64,000 nucleotides of DNA, from positions 620,001-684,000 of the forward strand of contig NZ_CP072941.1 of the NCBI RefSeq assembly GCF_018069625.1, written 5' to 3'. The position numbers and the translations under genes are program-made. Positions 7,854-16,334 of this stretch are shown in pieces. The notes beneath the pieces were generated by a model, which ran no database searches, was not told the origin of the DNA, and saw only the letters and a program-made list of their open reading frames with translations. The first letter of the stretch is position 1, and each line of letters starts with the position of its first letter. This DNA comes from Streptomyces yatensis (GTDB lineage Bacteria > Actinomycetota > Actinomycetes > Streptomycetales > Streptomycetaceae).

Positions 7854-8963
7854 TCAGCGGGCGGTGCGCGGCTGGGGGCGTTCACAGCTGCTGTCGATCG
7901 CCACGACCAGGTTCTCCCGCTGCGCGGTCTCGAAGGCGGTCAGCACCTCGAGGGTGTGGAAGGCGAACCGCGCGTCGGCGCGGTGCGGGCCGCCGTGGAG
8001 GGCACCCGCGAGGTCGTGCACGCCGAGGCCGCGGCGGTGCTGCTCGGGGGTGTTCACGGCGCCGAAGAGCGCGGTGACCGGGGCGAGCACCTCCCAGTCG
8101 TCGTCGTGGTGGCGCTTGACCCGCACATCGCCGTCGAAGCCGTTGGGGTTGGGCAGCGAGAGGGTGCCCTCGGTGCCGTAGATCTCCATGCGGGGCAGTT
8201 CGGTGTCCCAGACGTCGAAGCTCATCAGGGTGGTGCCGATGGCTCCGGAGGCGAACGTCAGCACGGCCGAGGCGTGGGTGGGGACCTCGACGGTTATCTC
8301 GTCGACCACCCGCTCGGGGCTGGTGACCTTGCGCGTCCTCGCGCCGATACGGGTGGCGGCGGACACCTGCCGGACCGGGCCGAGGCAGTTGACGAGCGCG
8401 GCCAGATAGTAGGGACCCATGTCGAGGACGGGTCCGCCGCCCGGTCCGTAGAAGGCCCGGGGGTCCGGGTGCCAGGTCTCGGAGCGGCTGGACCGCACGA
8501 AGGCGGTGGCGCCTACGGGTTCGCCGATCAGGCCGGTGTCGATCGCGTGCCGGGCGGTCTGCACGGCGCTGCCGAGGAAGGTGTCCGGGGCCGAGCCCAG
8601 CAGCTTCCCGCTGCGCTCGGCGGCGGCGAGGACCTCGCGGGCCTCCTCGACGGTGGCCGCGAGCGGCTTCTCGACGTAGACGTGCTTGCCCGCCTCCAGC
8701 GCCGCGATGACGGTCTTCGCGTGGAACGCCGGCGGGGTGATGTTGATGACGATCTCGACGGCGTCGTCCGCGAGCAGTTCGTCGGGGCCGCCCCAGGCCG
8801 GGATGGCGTATGCGGACGCGGCACGCTCCGCGCGGGCCGTGTCGACGTCGGCCACCCGGATCACGTCGAGCTCCGGGAAGGTGCGCAGTCCCTCGGCATA
8901 GCGGCCGAAGATGTTGCCGGCGCCCAGGATCCCGATGCGGTGCCGTGCGGTGTGCTGGGCCAT
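7854..8963 (-). CDS. Gfo/Idh/MocA-family NAD(P)-dependent oxidoreductase
   Basis: A 369-residue cytosolic dehydrogenase. The N-terminal Rossmann fold shows GILGAGNIFGRY, and the catalytic-lysine loop shows VEKPLAA. The C-terminal alpha/beta domain carries GGGPVLDMGPYYLAAL, where the usual DxGxHxxD motif has Tyr in place of His; this form occurs in glucose-fructose-oxidoreductase-like members. A clear AGGAG precedes the ATG. The family oxidises or reduces sugar, inositol or glycoside hydroxyls, often at C3. The gene lies between the two TIM-barrel genes, so it probably acts on the same carbon skeleton. It differs from the second Gfo enzyme (9932-11083) in the active-site motif, suggesting that one oxidises and the other reduces; which is which cannot be told. 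Confidence 0.9.
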   Translation of the reverse strand: MAQHTARHRIGILGAGNIFGRYAEGLRTFPELDVIRVADVDTARAERAASAYAIPAWGGPDELLADDAVEIVINITPPAFHAKTVIAALEAGKHVYVEKPLAATVEEAREVLAAAERSGKLLGSAPDTFLGSAVQTARHAIDTGLIGEPVGATAFVRSSRSETWHPDPRAFYGPGGGPVLDMGPYYLAALVNCLGPVRQVSAATRIGARTRKVTSPERVVDEITVEVPTHASAVLTFASGAIGTTLMSFDVWDTELPRMEIYGTEGTLSLPNPNGFDGDVRVKRHHDDDWEVLAPVTALFGAVNTPEQHRRGLGVHDLAGALHGGPHRADARFAFHTLEVLTAFETAQRENLVVAIDSSCERPQPRTAR

Positions 8964-9014
8964 GAGTCTCCTGCGATCGTGAGGGGGTGGTGTACGGGGA
9001 GCGGCAGGCGGTCG

Positions 9015-9935
9015 TCAGGCGACGATCAGCGGGCGCAGGGTGCGGTGGGCGATCTCCAGGCCGGTCTTGACCTTCTCCTCGGTGCCGCCCCACACCGGGT
9101 CCTCGTGCTCGACCGAGAGGGTCCCGGTGAACCCGTGCTCGTAGAGCGCGTCCACGACGGCGCTCCAGTCGACCTGGCCCCGGCCGGGCACGCGGTAGCG
9201 CCACCAGCCGGTGTCCCACGGGTCCTCCCGCCGGACCGCCTTGCCGAAGACCCCGTACCGGTCCACCTTCCCGGGGAGGATCTGGAGGTCCTTGGCCTGG
9301 GCGTGCACGATCCGGTCCGCGTACGGTGCGATGGTCCGCACCGGATCGACACCGATCCACGTCAGATGCGACGGATCCCAGTTCAGATACAGCCCGAGGG
9401 AGAACATCCACTCCCACAGCTCGGGCGAATAGGCGAGGTTGCCCGGATAGCCGTCCGGGTGCCAGCCCTCCATCACACAGTTCTCGATGATGAGGCGGAC
9501 ACCCCTCTCCCCCGCGTATTCGACGAATTCGGGGAAGACCTTTTCGGCCTCTTCCAGATTGGGTGCCACCGGCCGGGTCCAGTCGCGGCCCACGAAGGTG
9601 CCCACGTACGGGACGTCGAGGGCCGCCGCCGTGTCGATGACCGCCTTGAGATGGGCGTGGATCTCCGCGCGGCGCCTGGCGTCGGGGTGGAGGTTGTTCT
9701 CGTAGTACGCCAGGGCCGAGAGGTCGAGGCGGTGGCGCTGGAACAGCCCCCGGATCTCGTCGGCCTCGCGTTCGCCGAAGCCGGCCACGGGCAGGTGCGC
9801 GGCCTCGAAGTCCCGGCCTCCGGTGCGTGGCCAGGCCGCGACCTCCAGGGCCTGGTAGCCCGTCTCGCTCGCCCATGCGGCGATCTCGGCGAGGGAGAGC
9901 TGGGGCAGACAGGCGGTGAGCATGCCGAGTTTCAT
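9015..9935 (-). CDS. Sugar phosphate isomerase/epimerase-family TIM barrel
   Basis: A 306-residue xylose-isomerase-like TIM barrel starting MKLGMLTACLPQ. The metal-site pattern is clear: Glu in LIIENCVMEG, Asp and His in NWDPSHLTW, His in VHAQAKDL and Glu in SVEHEDPVW. The start is fixed by a four-base overlap with the stop of the upstream dehydrogenase (ATGA at 9932-9935), a sign of coupled translation. A much longer open frame extends upstream but runs antisense-phase through the dehydrogenase and is not real. The family covers epimerases, dehydratases and 3-keto-glycoside lyases. Together with the dehydrogenase it overlaps, it forms an oxidise-then-rearrange pair. Confidence 0.9.
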   Translation of the reverse strand: MKLGMLTACLPQLSLAEIAAWASETGYQALEVAAWPRTGGRDFEAAHLPVAGFGEREADEIRGLFQRHRLDLSALAYYENNLHPDARRRAEIHAHLKAVIDTAAALDVPYVGTFVGRDWTRPVAPNLEEAEKVFPEFVEYAGERGVRLIIENCVMEGWHPDGYPGNLAYSPELWEWMFSLGLYLNWDPSHLTWIGVDPVRTIAPYADRIVHAQAKDLQILPGKVDRYGVFGKAVRREDPWDTGWWRYRVPGRGQVDWSAVVDALYEHGFTGTLSVEHEDPVWGGTEEKVKTGLEIAHRTLRPLIVA

Positions 9936-11083
9936 GCGGTGGCCTCCAGGGCTGTCTCTGTGGGGTCGACATCGGTCCAGGCCAACGACGCGGAGGAGGT
10001 CAGCACGGCCTCGACGATCCGTGCCGAGCGGACGCCGTCCGCTCCGGTGGGCAGTCCCTCGGGGGCTTCGCCGCGGATGGCCGCATAGGCGTCGGCGACA
10101 AAGGAGTTGAAGCATTCGGCGTAGCCCTGGGCGTGGCCGGCGGGGAGCCGTGAGAGCCGTCGCTGCTCGGCCGATCCCTGGTCCGGGTCGCGGAACAGCA
10201 CCCGCGCTCCGTCCGGAGCGCCGAGCCAGACAGTCTCGGGATTCTCCTGGTCGAAGACGGCGCTGCCCCGCGCGCCGTCCAGCTCGAACCACAGCCGGTT
10301 CTTGCGGCCGGCCGACACCTGGGACACCGTGAGCGTGGCCAGGGCGCCACCGTCGGTGCGCAGGAGTACGGTCGCCACATCCTCGGTGCGCACCCGCACC
10401 CGTGGGCCGCCGCCCCTGGTCGCGAAGCCGGCGCCGGTGCCGGCGGGCCGGATGGGAACGGTGGTGCCGAGCCTCGCGGTGAGTTCGGTGAAGCGGACGC
10501 CGGCCACCCACTCCACGAGGTCGCACCAGTGGGATCCGATGTCCGCGAACGCCCGGGACGGGCCGCCGTCGGCCGGATCCACCCGCCAGGACATGGCCTC
10601 CTCGGACAGCATCCAGTCCTGCAGATAGCTGCCGTGGAGCAGCTGCCAGGCGCCGAATTCGCCCCGCAGCCGCCGGTCCCGGAGCTCTCGGACGAGCGGG
10701 TGGTAGCGGTAGACGAAGGGGACGGCGAGCACCAGCCCCGTCTCCCGCGCCAGGCTCGTCAGCCGCTGCGCGTCGGCGGCCGAGGTGGCGAGCGGCTTCT
10801 CGCAGATCACATGCTTGCCCGCGCGCAGCGCCGCCTCGGCCTGGCCGATGTGTAGTGCGTTGGGGGTGCACACATGGACGACCGATACGGTGTCGTCGGC
10901 GAGCACCGCCTCGAAGTCGCGGTAGCGGCCGGCTACGTTCCACTCGTCGGCGAAGCGCGCACTGCGCTCGGGGGTCGAGGCCACCACTCCGGCGAGCTCT
11001 GCGCCGCTCGCACGGATCGCGGCCGCGTGCACGGCGCCGATCATCCCGGCACCCGAAACCACCGCTCGAAGCGGGCCATTCAT
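9932..11083 (-). CDS. Gfo/Idh/MocA-family NAD(P)-dependent oxidoreductase
   Basis: A 383-residue dehydrogenase and the first gene of the operon. I choose the ATG at 11083 because GGAGG lies eight bases upstream; an in-frame GTG nine bases earlier sits on the ribosome site. The Rossmann motif is VSGAGMIGAVHAA, the lysine loop CEKPLATS, and the C-terminal active-site motif FADIGSHWCDLVEW has the canonical D-x-G-x-H-x-x-D. It probably oxidises a sugar or glycoside hydroxyl with NAD(P). The gene is divergent from the ROK regulator at 11306, with an unusually AT-rich stretch between, so the operon promoter and operators should lie there. Confidence 0.92.
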   Translation of the reverse strand: MNGPLRAVVSGAGMIGAVHAAAIRASGAELAGVVASTPERSARFADEWNVAGRYRDFEAVLADDTVSVVHVCTPNALHIGQAEAALRAGKHVICEKPLATSAADAQRLTSLARETGLVLAVPFVYRYHPLVRELRDRRLRGEFGAWQLLHGSYLQDWMLSEEAMSWRVDPADGGPSRAFADIGSHWCDLVEWVAGVRFTELTARLGTTVPIRPAGTGAGFATRGGGPRVRVRTEDVATVLLRTDGGALATLTVSQVSAGRKNRLWFELDGARGSAVFDQENPETVWLGAPDGARVLFRDPDQGSAEQRRLSRLPAGHAQGYAECFNSFVADAYAAIRGEAPEGLPTGADGVRSARIVEAVLTSSASLAWTDVDPTETALEATA

Positions 11084-11139
11084 CTGATGCACCTCCGTCG
11101 TCCCACCGCCGATCGCGGTCCGACGCCGCGCTGCGCATC

Positions 11140-11240
11140 ACCTTGGTTTAGTTCTGGCAGCAAGCACAAGACAGCTTATTTAATTTTTTTCAAGGCCTAA
11201 AAGTGGCCAAATTATCTGCGCCCGCACCGCTGGAAACGCC
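11140..11240. promoter_or_regulatory. AT-rich divergent control region of the sugar operon and ROK gene
   Basis: This stretch is far richer in A and T than the coding DNA around it, with TTATTTAATTTTTTT at about 11176-11190 and AAATTAT near 11210. The flanked AGGCCT and TGGCCA hexamers at about 11193-11209 form a loose inverted arrangement. It lies between the divergent starts at 11083 and 11306, so it must hold the leftward operon promoter and probably the ROK operator. I could not fix a convincing -35/-10 pair on either strand, so no promoter is called. Confidence 0.45.
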
Positions 11241-11305
11241 TGAACCGCGTGGTTTGCGGGGAGAATCGTTGACGGACCCCGGGGAGCAACATTACGGTCA
11301 CTCGA

Positions 11306-12541
11306 ATGCATAAAGACGACGGCTGGGCGGAGGAATCAGGTGCCTCCGCATCGGTCCCCCTCGCGCTGCGCCGGGTGCTGGGGCTGGTGATCTCCGGAGA
11401 GGCGACCAACCGCGCGGAGCTCGCGCGGCGCAGTGGCCTGGCCCGGTCGACCGTGGGCCAGCAGGTGGAGAACCTCGTCGGCAACGGCATCCTGCAGGAG
11501 GTCGAGTCCCGGCGGTCCGTCCGCGGACGACCGCCCCGGGTGCTGACGATCAGCCCCCAGGCCGGCACCGTCGTCGCCGTGGACGTCGACACCACCGCCT
11601 CCCATGTGGCCATCGCCGATCTCAGCAGACGGCTGATCGCACAGGAGACGGTCTCGGTCCGGATCGACGCGGGTCCGCGGGTCGTGCTGGACGCGGTCTC
11701 CGAGCTGCTGCGGGGGCTGCTGGCGGAGTACGACCGCGATCCGGGCCGGGTGCGCGAGGTGGTCGTCGGCCTGCCCGGTCCGGTGGACTTCCAGCAGGGG
11801 TGCGCGGTACAGCCGACCGGCATGCCCGGCTGGGACGGCTATCCCGTCGCCGAACACCTCCGGGAACGCTTCCGCGCCCCGGTCGTGGTGGACAACGACG
11901 TCAATCTGATGGCCCTGGGCGAGGCCGAACAGGGCGGTGCGGAGACGCCCCTGCTCTGTATCAAGATCGCGAGCGGGATCGGGGCGGGCCTCGTCACCGC
12001 GGGCGGCGATGTGTACCGCGGCGCCGACGGAGCCGCGGGCGACATCGGCCACACCCGGGCCGTCAGCGGGGGCAACGTCCTGTGTGTCTGCGGCAACGTC
12101 GGCTGCGTGGGAGCGATCGCCTCGCACCGCGCCGTCCTGCGCGGCCTCGGCATCCCCGAGTCGACCGACGACGACCCCCTGCACGGCACCCGGGTACTCG
12201 CCCAGCGCGTCGCCGACAGCGACCCGGCCGCACTGCACGCGGTGCGTCAGGCGGCCACGGAGGTCGGGGAGGTGGTCGCCGTACTGGTCCACATGTTCAA
12301 TCCGCGCAGCATCATCATGTCCGGTCCGCTGAGCGAACTCCGCGACGACCTCGTCTCCGCCGTACGAGCCGCCGTGTACCAGCGCGCCCTCCCCCTGGCC
12401 ACCCGCAAGCTGACCATCACGGCGACTCAGCTCAAGGGCCGCTCCGGGCTCCACGGTGGCATCGCCCTCGCCACGCGGGACGTCTTCGGACCGGCGGGCG
12501 TCGCACGGCTGCTGGCCGACGAGCCCGGAGCGGACGGGTAG
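11306..12541 (+). CDS. ROK-family transcriptional regulator
   Basis: A 411-residue ROK protein with an N-terminal DNA-binding winged helix (ATNRAELARRSGLARSTVGQQVENL, split here as residues about 32-57) followed by the sugar-kinase-like ROK domain. The ROK signature zinc site is visible as CVCGNVGCV. The phosphate and sugar motifs include VVGLPGPVD and a VVVDNDVNLMALGE segment. The DNA-binding domain marks it as a regulator of the XylR/NagC type rather than a free kinase. It is divergent from the dehydrogenase operon and is the obvious candidate repressor, released by a sugar ligand. No good ribosome site precedes the ATG, so the message may be leaderless or start at a later codon. Confidence 0.9.
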   Translation: MHKDDGWAEESGASASVPLALRRVLGLVISGEATNRAELARRSGLARSTVGQQVENLVGNGILQEVESRRSVRGRPPRVLTISPQAGTVVAVDVDTTASHVAIADLSRRLIAQETVSVRIDAGPRVVLDAVSELLRGLLAEYDRDPGRVREVVVGLPGPVDFQQGCAVQPTGMPGWDGYPVAEHLRERFRAPVVVDNDVNLMALGEAEQGGAETPLLCIKIASGIGAGLVTAGGDVYRGADGAAGDIGHTRAVSGGNVLCVCGNVGCVGAIASHRAVLRGLGIPESTDDDPLHGTRVLAQRVADSDPAALHAVRQAATEVGEVVAVLVHMFNPRSIIMSGPLSELRDDLVSAVRAAVYQRALPLATRKLTITATQLKGRSGLHGGIALATRDVFGPAGVARLLADEPGADG

Positions 12542-12563
12542 GCGGGCCCGCGGGGAGCCCGCC
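12541..12563. terminator. Hairpin between the convergent ROK and gap genes
   Basis: A seven-base perfect stem, GGCGGGC at 12541-12547 with GCCCGCC at 12557-12563, and a nine-base loop. It lies on the stop codon of the ROK gene and before the converging stop of the dehydrogenase gene. There is no T-run, which is normal for Streptomyces terminators. Confidence 0.45.
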
Positions 12564-12584
12564 GGGGTCGTCGTCGGCCGAGCG

Positions 12585-14039
12585 TCAGACCACCGGGGCC
12601 GGGTAGGTCGGGTACTCCACCCCGGAGACGTACTGGACGACGCGGATGACCTGGCAGGAGTAGCCGAACTCGTTGTCGTACCAGAGGTAGAGGATGGCGT
12701 TGTCGCCCTCGACCTTGGTGGCACCCGCGTCGACGATCGAGGCGTGGCGCGAGCCGATGAAGTCGTTGGAGACCGCGTCGGGGGCGCTGATGAAGTCGAT
12801 CTGGCGCTTGAGCGGCGAGGTCAGGGACACATCGCGAAGGTAGTCCAGGACCTCCTCGCGGGTGGTCTCGCGGGCGAGTTGCAGATTGAGGATGGCGATC
12901 GAGACATCCGGCACCGGGACCCGGATCGAGCTGCCGGTGATCTTCGCCTCGAGATCGGGCAGGGCCTTCGCGACGGCGGAGGCGGCACCGGTCTCGGTGA
13001 TGACCATGTTCAGCGGCGCCGAGCGGCCACGGCGATCGGACTTGTGGTAATTGTCCAGCAGGTTCTGGTCGTTGGTGAACGAGTGGACGGTCTCCACATG
13101 GCCGCGCAGGACGCCGTACTCGTCCGCCATCGCCTTCAGCGGCGGGACGATCGCGTTGGTGGTGCAGGACGCGCAGGACAGGATCTGCTCGTCCGGCTTG
13201 ATGGTGTCGTGGTTGACGCCATGGACGACATTGGGCACATCGCCCTTGCCCGGCGCGGTCAGCACCACCTTGTCGATACCGGGGCGCAGATGCTTCGACA
13301 ACCCCTCGCGATCGCGCCACTTGCCGGTGTTGTCGACGAGGATGGCGTCCTTGATGCCGTACGCCGTGTAGTCCACCGCCGTAGGGTCGTCGGCGTAGAT
13401 CACCTTGATCTCGTTGCCGTTGGCGACGATCGTGCTGTTCGCCTCGTCCACGGTGATGGTGCCCTGGAACTGGCCGTGGATGGAGTCGCGGCGCAGCAGC
13501 GAGGCACGCTTGACGAGATCCTCACCCGCCCGGCCGCCGCTCCCGCGCACGACGATGGCGCGCAGCCGCAGCCCGTTGCCCGACCCGGCCTTCTCGATGA
13601 GCAGGCGGGCGACGAGGCGGCCGATGCGGCCGAACCCGTAGAGGACGACATCGCGCCCCTCACGGCACTCGATCTTGTGGGCACCCGTGGCACCGGCGAC
13701 GGCCTCGGCGGTGAACTCCTCCACCGAAAGACCGCGGTCGTCGGCCCGGTGGGTCTCGGCGAGCATGCCGATGTCGATCTGCGAGGGGCCGAGGTCGAGC
13801 GCGGTGAGCGCCCGCAGGAACGGCAGGGTGTCGGTGACCGAGAGTTCCGCACCGGCGATCTGGCGGGCGAATCGGTGGGTCTTGAGGATGCTGACGACCG
13901 ACTTGTTCACCAAGGAGCGGCTGTGCAGCAGGACCGTGACGTCCCGCTCACGATGCAGCTTCCCGATGACGGGGATCATCGACTCCGCGATCTCCTCGCG
14001 GTGCTTCCAGTTGGTGAACGAGTCCTCGTTGAGAGTCAC
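12585..14039 (-). CDS. gap: Glyceraldehyde-3-phosphate dehydrogenase, long form
   Basis: A 484-residue member of the long GAPDH class, about 140 residues longer than ordinary GAPDH. The extra N-terminal domain (residues 1 to about 125) has no readable catalytic motif. The NAD-binding fold begins at GFGRIGR (135-141) and the active-site nucleophile is Cys292 in ASCTTN. It catalyses the NAD(P)- and phosphate-dependent interconversion of glyceraldehyde 3-phosphate and 1,3-bisphosphoglycerate in the cytosol. The start codon is GTG at 14039 with AAGATGGA upstream. The gene stands alone, converging on the ROK gene and divergent from asnB. Long GAPDHs in actinomycetes usually accompany a separate housekeeping gap, so a gluconeogenic or condition-specific role is likely but not shown here. 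Confidence 0.93.
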   Translation of the reverse strand: MTLNEDSFTNWKHREEIAESMIPVIGKLHRERDVTVLLHSRSLVNKSVVSILKTHRFARQIAGAELSVTDTLPFLRALTALDLGPSQIDIGMLAETHRADDRGLSVEEFTAEAVAGATGAHKIECREGRDVVLYGFGRIGRLVARLLIEKAGSGNGLRLRAIVVRGSGGRAGEDLVKRASLLRRDSIHGQFQGTITVDEANSTIVANGNEIKVIYADDPTAVDYTAYGIKDAILVDNTGKWRDREGLSKHLRPGIDKVVLTAPGKGDVPNVVHGVNHDTIKPDEQILSCASCTTNAIVPPLKAMADEYGVLRGHVETVHSFTNDQNLLDNYHKSDRRGRSAPLNMVITETGAASAVAKALPDLEAKITGSSIRVPVPDVSIAILNLQLARETTREEVLDYLRDVSLTSPLKRQIDFISAPDAVSNDFIGSRHASIVDAGATKVEGDNAILYLWYDNEFGYSCQVIRVVQYVSGVEYPTYPAPVV

Positions 14040-14419
14040 AAATCCATCTTTCGAGCTAGGTAGCGCTCATATGGTAACCCCCCAGGTCATGGAGGTACCC
14101 GGCACCCCCCACGGCGGCCAGAGAGGAGTCCGTCGAGGAACGGCCGCCGGTGACGGTGCCTCAGCTCACCGGGCGCGCCCCCTTTCGTATACGGCCACCA
14201 TTTTCGCTTTTGAATTGTGACGCGGATATCGGCTGTAAAATAGGAATTTAGTGGGCGACGCTTTTCGGCCAGCGGCCATCGCGAAACTTACCATTAACAG
14301 GAATTTACCAGTGAGAAATACCACTCCCCCAGGGATCAGCACCCGGTAGCGATCCGCCTCCGGAGAGGTAGATGGTTTTCGCAGGCAACCATCTCTGCTG
14401 AGTGAAAGGGATGATCACT
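14040..14419. other. Divergent intergenic region between gap and asnB
   Basis: This 380-base gap has no supportable coding sequence. From about 14190 it turns AT-rich. TTGTGA at 14215-14220 with TAAAAT at 14236-14241 resembles rightward promoter hexamers, but the 15-base spacing is short, so the call is weak. The last 50 bases hold the inverted repeat described at 14370-14394. CCTC-CGGA-GAGG at about 14357-14368 could form a second small hairpin just before it. I recognise no known riboswitch consensus here. Confidence 0.5.
14370..14394 (+). promoter_or_regulatory. Eight-base inverted repeat upstream of the asnB ribosome site
   Basis: AGATGGTT at 14370-14377 is the exact reverse complement of AACCATCT at 14387-14394, with a nine-base loop. 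The repeat ends ten bases before the GAAAGGG ribosome site of asnB. In RNA it would form a hairpin next to the translation start; in DNA it could equally be an operator. The sequence does not decide between these. Confidence 0.5.
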
Positions 14420-16252
14420 GTGTGTGGCATCACCGGCTGGGTCTCCTACCGCCGCGATCTGACCTCCCACCGCCAGGTCCTCGAGGCCATGACGGAGACG
14501 ATGGCCTGCCGAGGCCCGGACGCGGCCGGCGCGTGGGTGACCGGCAGGGCCGCGCTCGGCCACCGCAGGCTGGCCGTCATCGACCTGCCCGGCGGGGCAC
14601 AGCCCATGACCGTCGACACCGCCGACGGTCCCGTGAGCATGGTCTACTCCGGTGAGGCGTACAACTTCACCGAGCTGCGCGACGAACTGCGCCGCAGGGG
14701 CCATGGCTTCACCACCGACTCCGACACCGAGGTCGTTCTGCGCGGCTACGTGGAGTGGGGCGAATCCCTCACCGAGAAGCTGAACGGCATGTACGCCTTC
14801 GCCATCTGGGACTCCCGCACCGAGAAACTGGTGATGGTCCGGGACCGGATGGGCATCAAGCCGTTCTACTACTACGAGACCGACGACGGCGTCCTCTTCG
14901 GATCCGAGCCCAAGGCCATCCTCGCCAACCCGCTCGCCGCCCCCGAGGTCGGCCTCGACGGGCTGCGGGAGATCTTCTCCTTCGCCAAGACACCGGGGCA
15001 CGCGATCTGGAAGGGCATGAAGGAGCTGCGCCCCGGCCACATCGCCGTCGTCGACCGCAATGGACTCCGCGAGCAGGCGTACTGGCGTCTGGAGGTCTCC
15101 GAGCACACCGATGACCAGGACGCGACCGTCGCCCATGTGCGGGAGCTCCTGGAGGACATCATCGCCCGGCAGCTCGTCGCCGATGTGCCCCGCTGCACCT
15201 TGCTCTCCGGGGGGCTCGACTCCTCGGCGATGACCTCGCTCGCCGCCCGCAAGCTCGGCGAGCACGGCGAGACCGTCCGCAGCTTCGCCGTGGACTTCCC
15301 CGGGCAGGCGGAGAACTTCCGTGCGATCGACGTGGCGCCCAGCGTGGACACCCCGTATGTGCACGCCGTGGCCGAGCATGTGAAATGCGACCACCGGGAC
15401 ATCATGCTCGACGGCTCCGCCCTGTCCGACCCGGCGGTCAGGCAGGCGGCCATCGCGGCCAGGGATCTGCCCACCGGACTCGGCGACCGGGACAACTCGC
15501 TCTACCTGCTGTTCAAGGCCGTCCGTGAACAGTCGACCGTGGCCCTGTCGGGCGAGTCGGCGGACGAGGTCTTCGGCGGCTACCCGTGGTTCCACGACGA
15601 GCGGCGCGAGGCCGACACCTTCCCGTGGCTCGCCGGAGGAATGACGCTCGGCGACACCAAGAGCCTGCTGTCCCAGGACCTCACCGACAAGCTCGACCTG
15701 GACACCTACCTCCGTGACCACTACCTCAGCGCCCTGGACGAAGTCCCCCTCAAGGACGGTGAGACCGGCCTGGAGAAGCGCATGCGCCAGGTCTGCTACC
15801 TGCATCTCACCCGCATGGTCAACACCCTGCTCGACCGCAAGGACCGGATGAGCATGGCCGTCGGCCTGGAGGTCAGGGTGCCGTTCTGCGACCACCGCCT
15901 GGTCTCCTACGTCTTCAACACCCCCTGGTCGCTGAAGACATTCGACGGGCGGGAGAAGAGCATCCTGCGCGAGGCCACCCGCGATGTGCTGCCCGAGTCC
16001 GTGGCCAACCGCAAGAAGAGCGGCTACCCCGGCAGCTTCGACCCCGCCTATCTCTCCGCCATCAAGCAGCAGGCGGGCGACCTCATCACCTCGGGACACC
16101 AGGCCCTCGAACTGTGCCGCGTCGAGACCCTGAAGGAGGCGATCGCCGCACCGCCGGAGGACATCACCACCCAGCAGCGCGCCACCATCGAGCGCGCCCT
16201 GGACCTGGCGACCTGGATGGACCTGCGCAAGCCCACCATCACGCTCGACTGA
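14420..16252 (+). CDS. asnB: Glutamine-hydrolysing asparagine synthetase
   Basis: A 610-residue class II amidotransferase. It makes asparagine from aspartate, ATP and glutamine. I place the start at the GTG at 14420 because class II glutaminases need Cys as the residue exposed after Met removal, and this gives M-C-G-I-T-G-W; the ATG at 14411 would bury it. GAAAGGG sits nine bases before the GTG. The glutaminase domain (1 to about 210) contains RGPD and a variant YSGEAYN where most relatives have YNGEIYN. The synthetase domain has the ATP-binding SGGLDSS at 263-269 and GESADEVFGGYPWF. No biosynthetic cluster surrounds it, so it may serve primary metabolism, although similar enzymes also amidate peptides. 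It ends in a strong terminator. Confidence 0.93.
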   Translation: MCGITGWVSYRRDLTSHRQVLEAMTETMACRGPDAAGAWVTGRAALGHRRLAVIDLPGGAQPMTVDTADGPVSMVYSGEAYNFTELRDELRRRGHGFTTDSDTEVVLRGYVEWGESLTEKLNGMYAFAIWDSRTEKLVMVRDRMGIKPFYYYETDDGVLFGSEPKAILANPLAAPEVGLDGLREIFSFAKTPGHAIWKGMKELRPGHIAVVDRNGLREQAYWRLEVSEHTDDQDATVAHVRELLEDIIARQLVADVPRCTLLSGGLDSSAMTSLAARKLGEHGETVRSFAVDFPGQAENFRAIDVAPSVDTPYVHAVAEHVKCDHRDIMLDGSALSDPAVRQAAIAARDLPTGLGDRDNSLYLLFKAVREQSTVALSGESADEVFGGYPWFHDERREADTFPWLAGGMTLGDTKSLLSQDLTDKLDLDTYLRDHYLSALDEVPLKDGETGLEKRMRQVCYLHLTRMVNTLLDRKDRMSMAVGLEVRVPFCDHRLVSYVFNTPWSLKTFDGREKSILREATRDVLPESVANRKKSGYPGSFDPAYLSAIKQQAGDLITSGHQALELCRVETLKEAIAAPPEDITTQQRATIERALDLATWMDLRKPTITLD

Positions 16253-16279
16253 CACCCGCGGTTCGACCGCACCGCGAGA

Positions 16280-16317
16280 GACGGACGGGGACCTGGCCCA
16301 CCAGGTCCCCGTCCGTC
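16280..16317. terminator. Strong bidirectional terminator after asnB
   Basis: A perfect 17-base stem: GACGGACGGGGACCTGG at 16280-16296 pairs with 16301-16317 across a four-base CCCA loop. It lies between the convergent asnB and TetR genes and would stop transcription from both sides. No U-tract is present. Confidence 0.85.
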
Positions 16318-16334
16318 GTCCCGGTGGCCTCGCG

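Noticed and set aside
5305..10088. Two very long rightward frames (958 and 710 codons)
   Set aside because: They run antisense through several well-supported leftward genes with intact motifs. Long antisense frames are common in DNA of this GC content.
9015..11141. Single 708-residue fused dehydrogenase-isomerase
   Set aside because: Only the last 306 residues encode the barrel. The upstream part is an out-of-phase reading of the dehydrogenase gene at 9932-11083, which has its own frame and motifs.
14040..14419. Riboswitch or T-box leader before asnB
   Set aside because: I compared the stretch by eye with glycine, guanidine, c-di-AMP, SAM and T-box consensus elements and found no match, only a simple hairpin.
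12585..16317. asnB as part of a peptide antibiotic or lasso-peptide cluster
   Set aside because: No precursor, protease, RRE, peptide synthetase or transporter gene is adjacent. The neighbours are primary-metabolism and regulatory genes.
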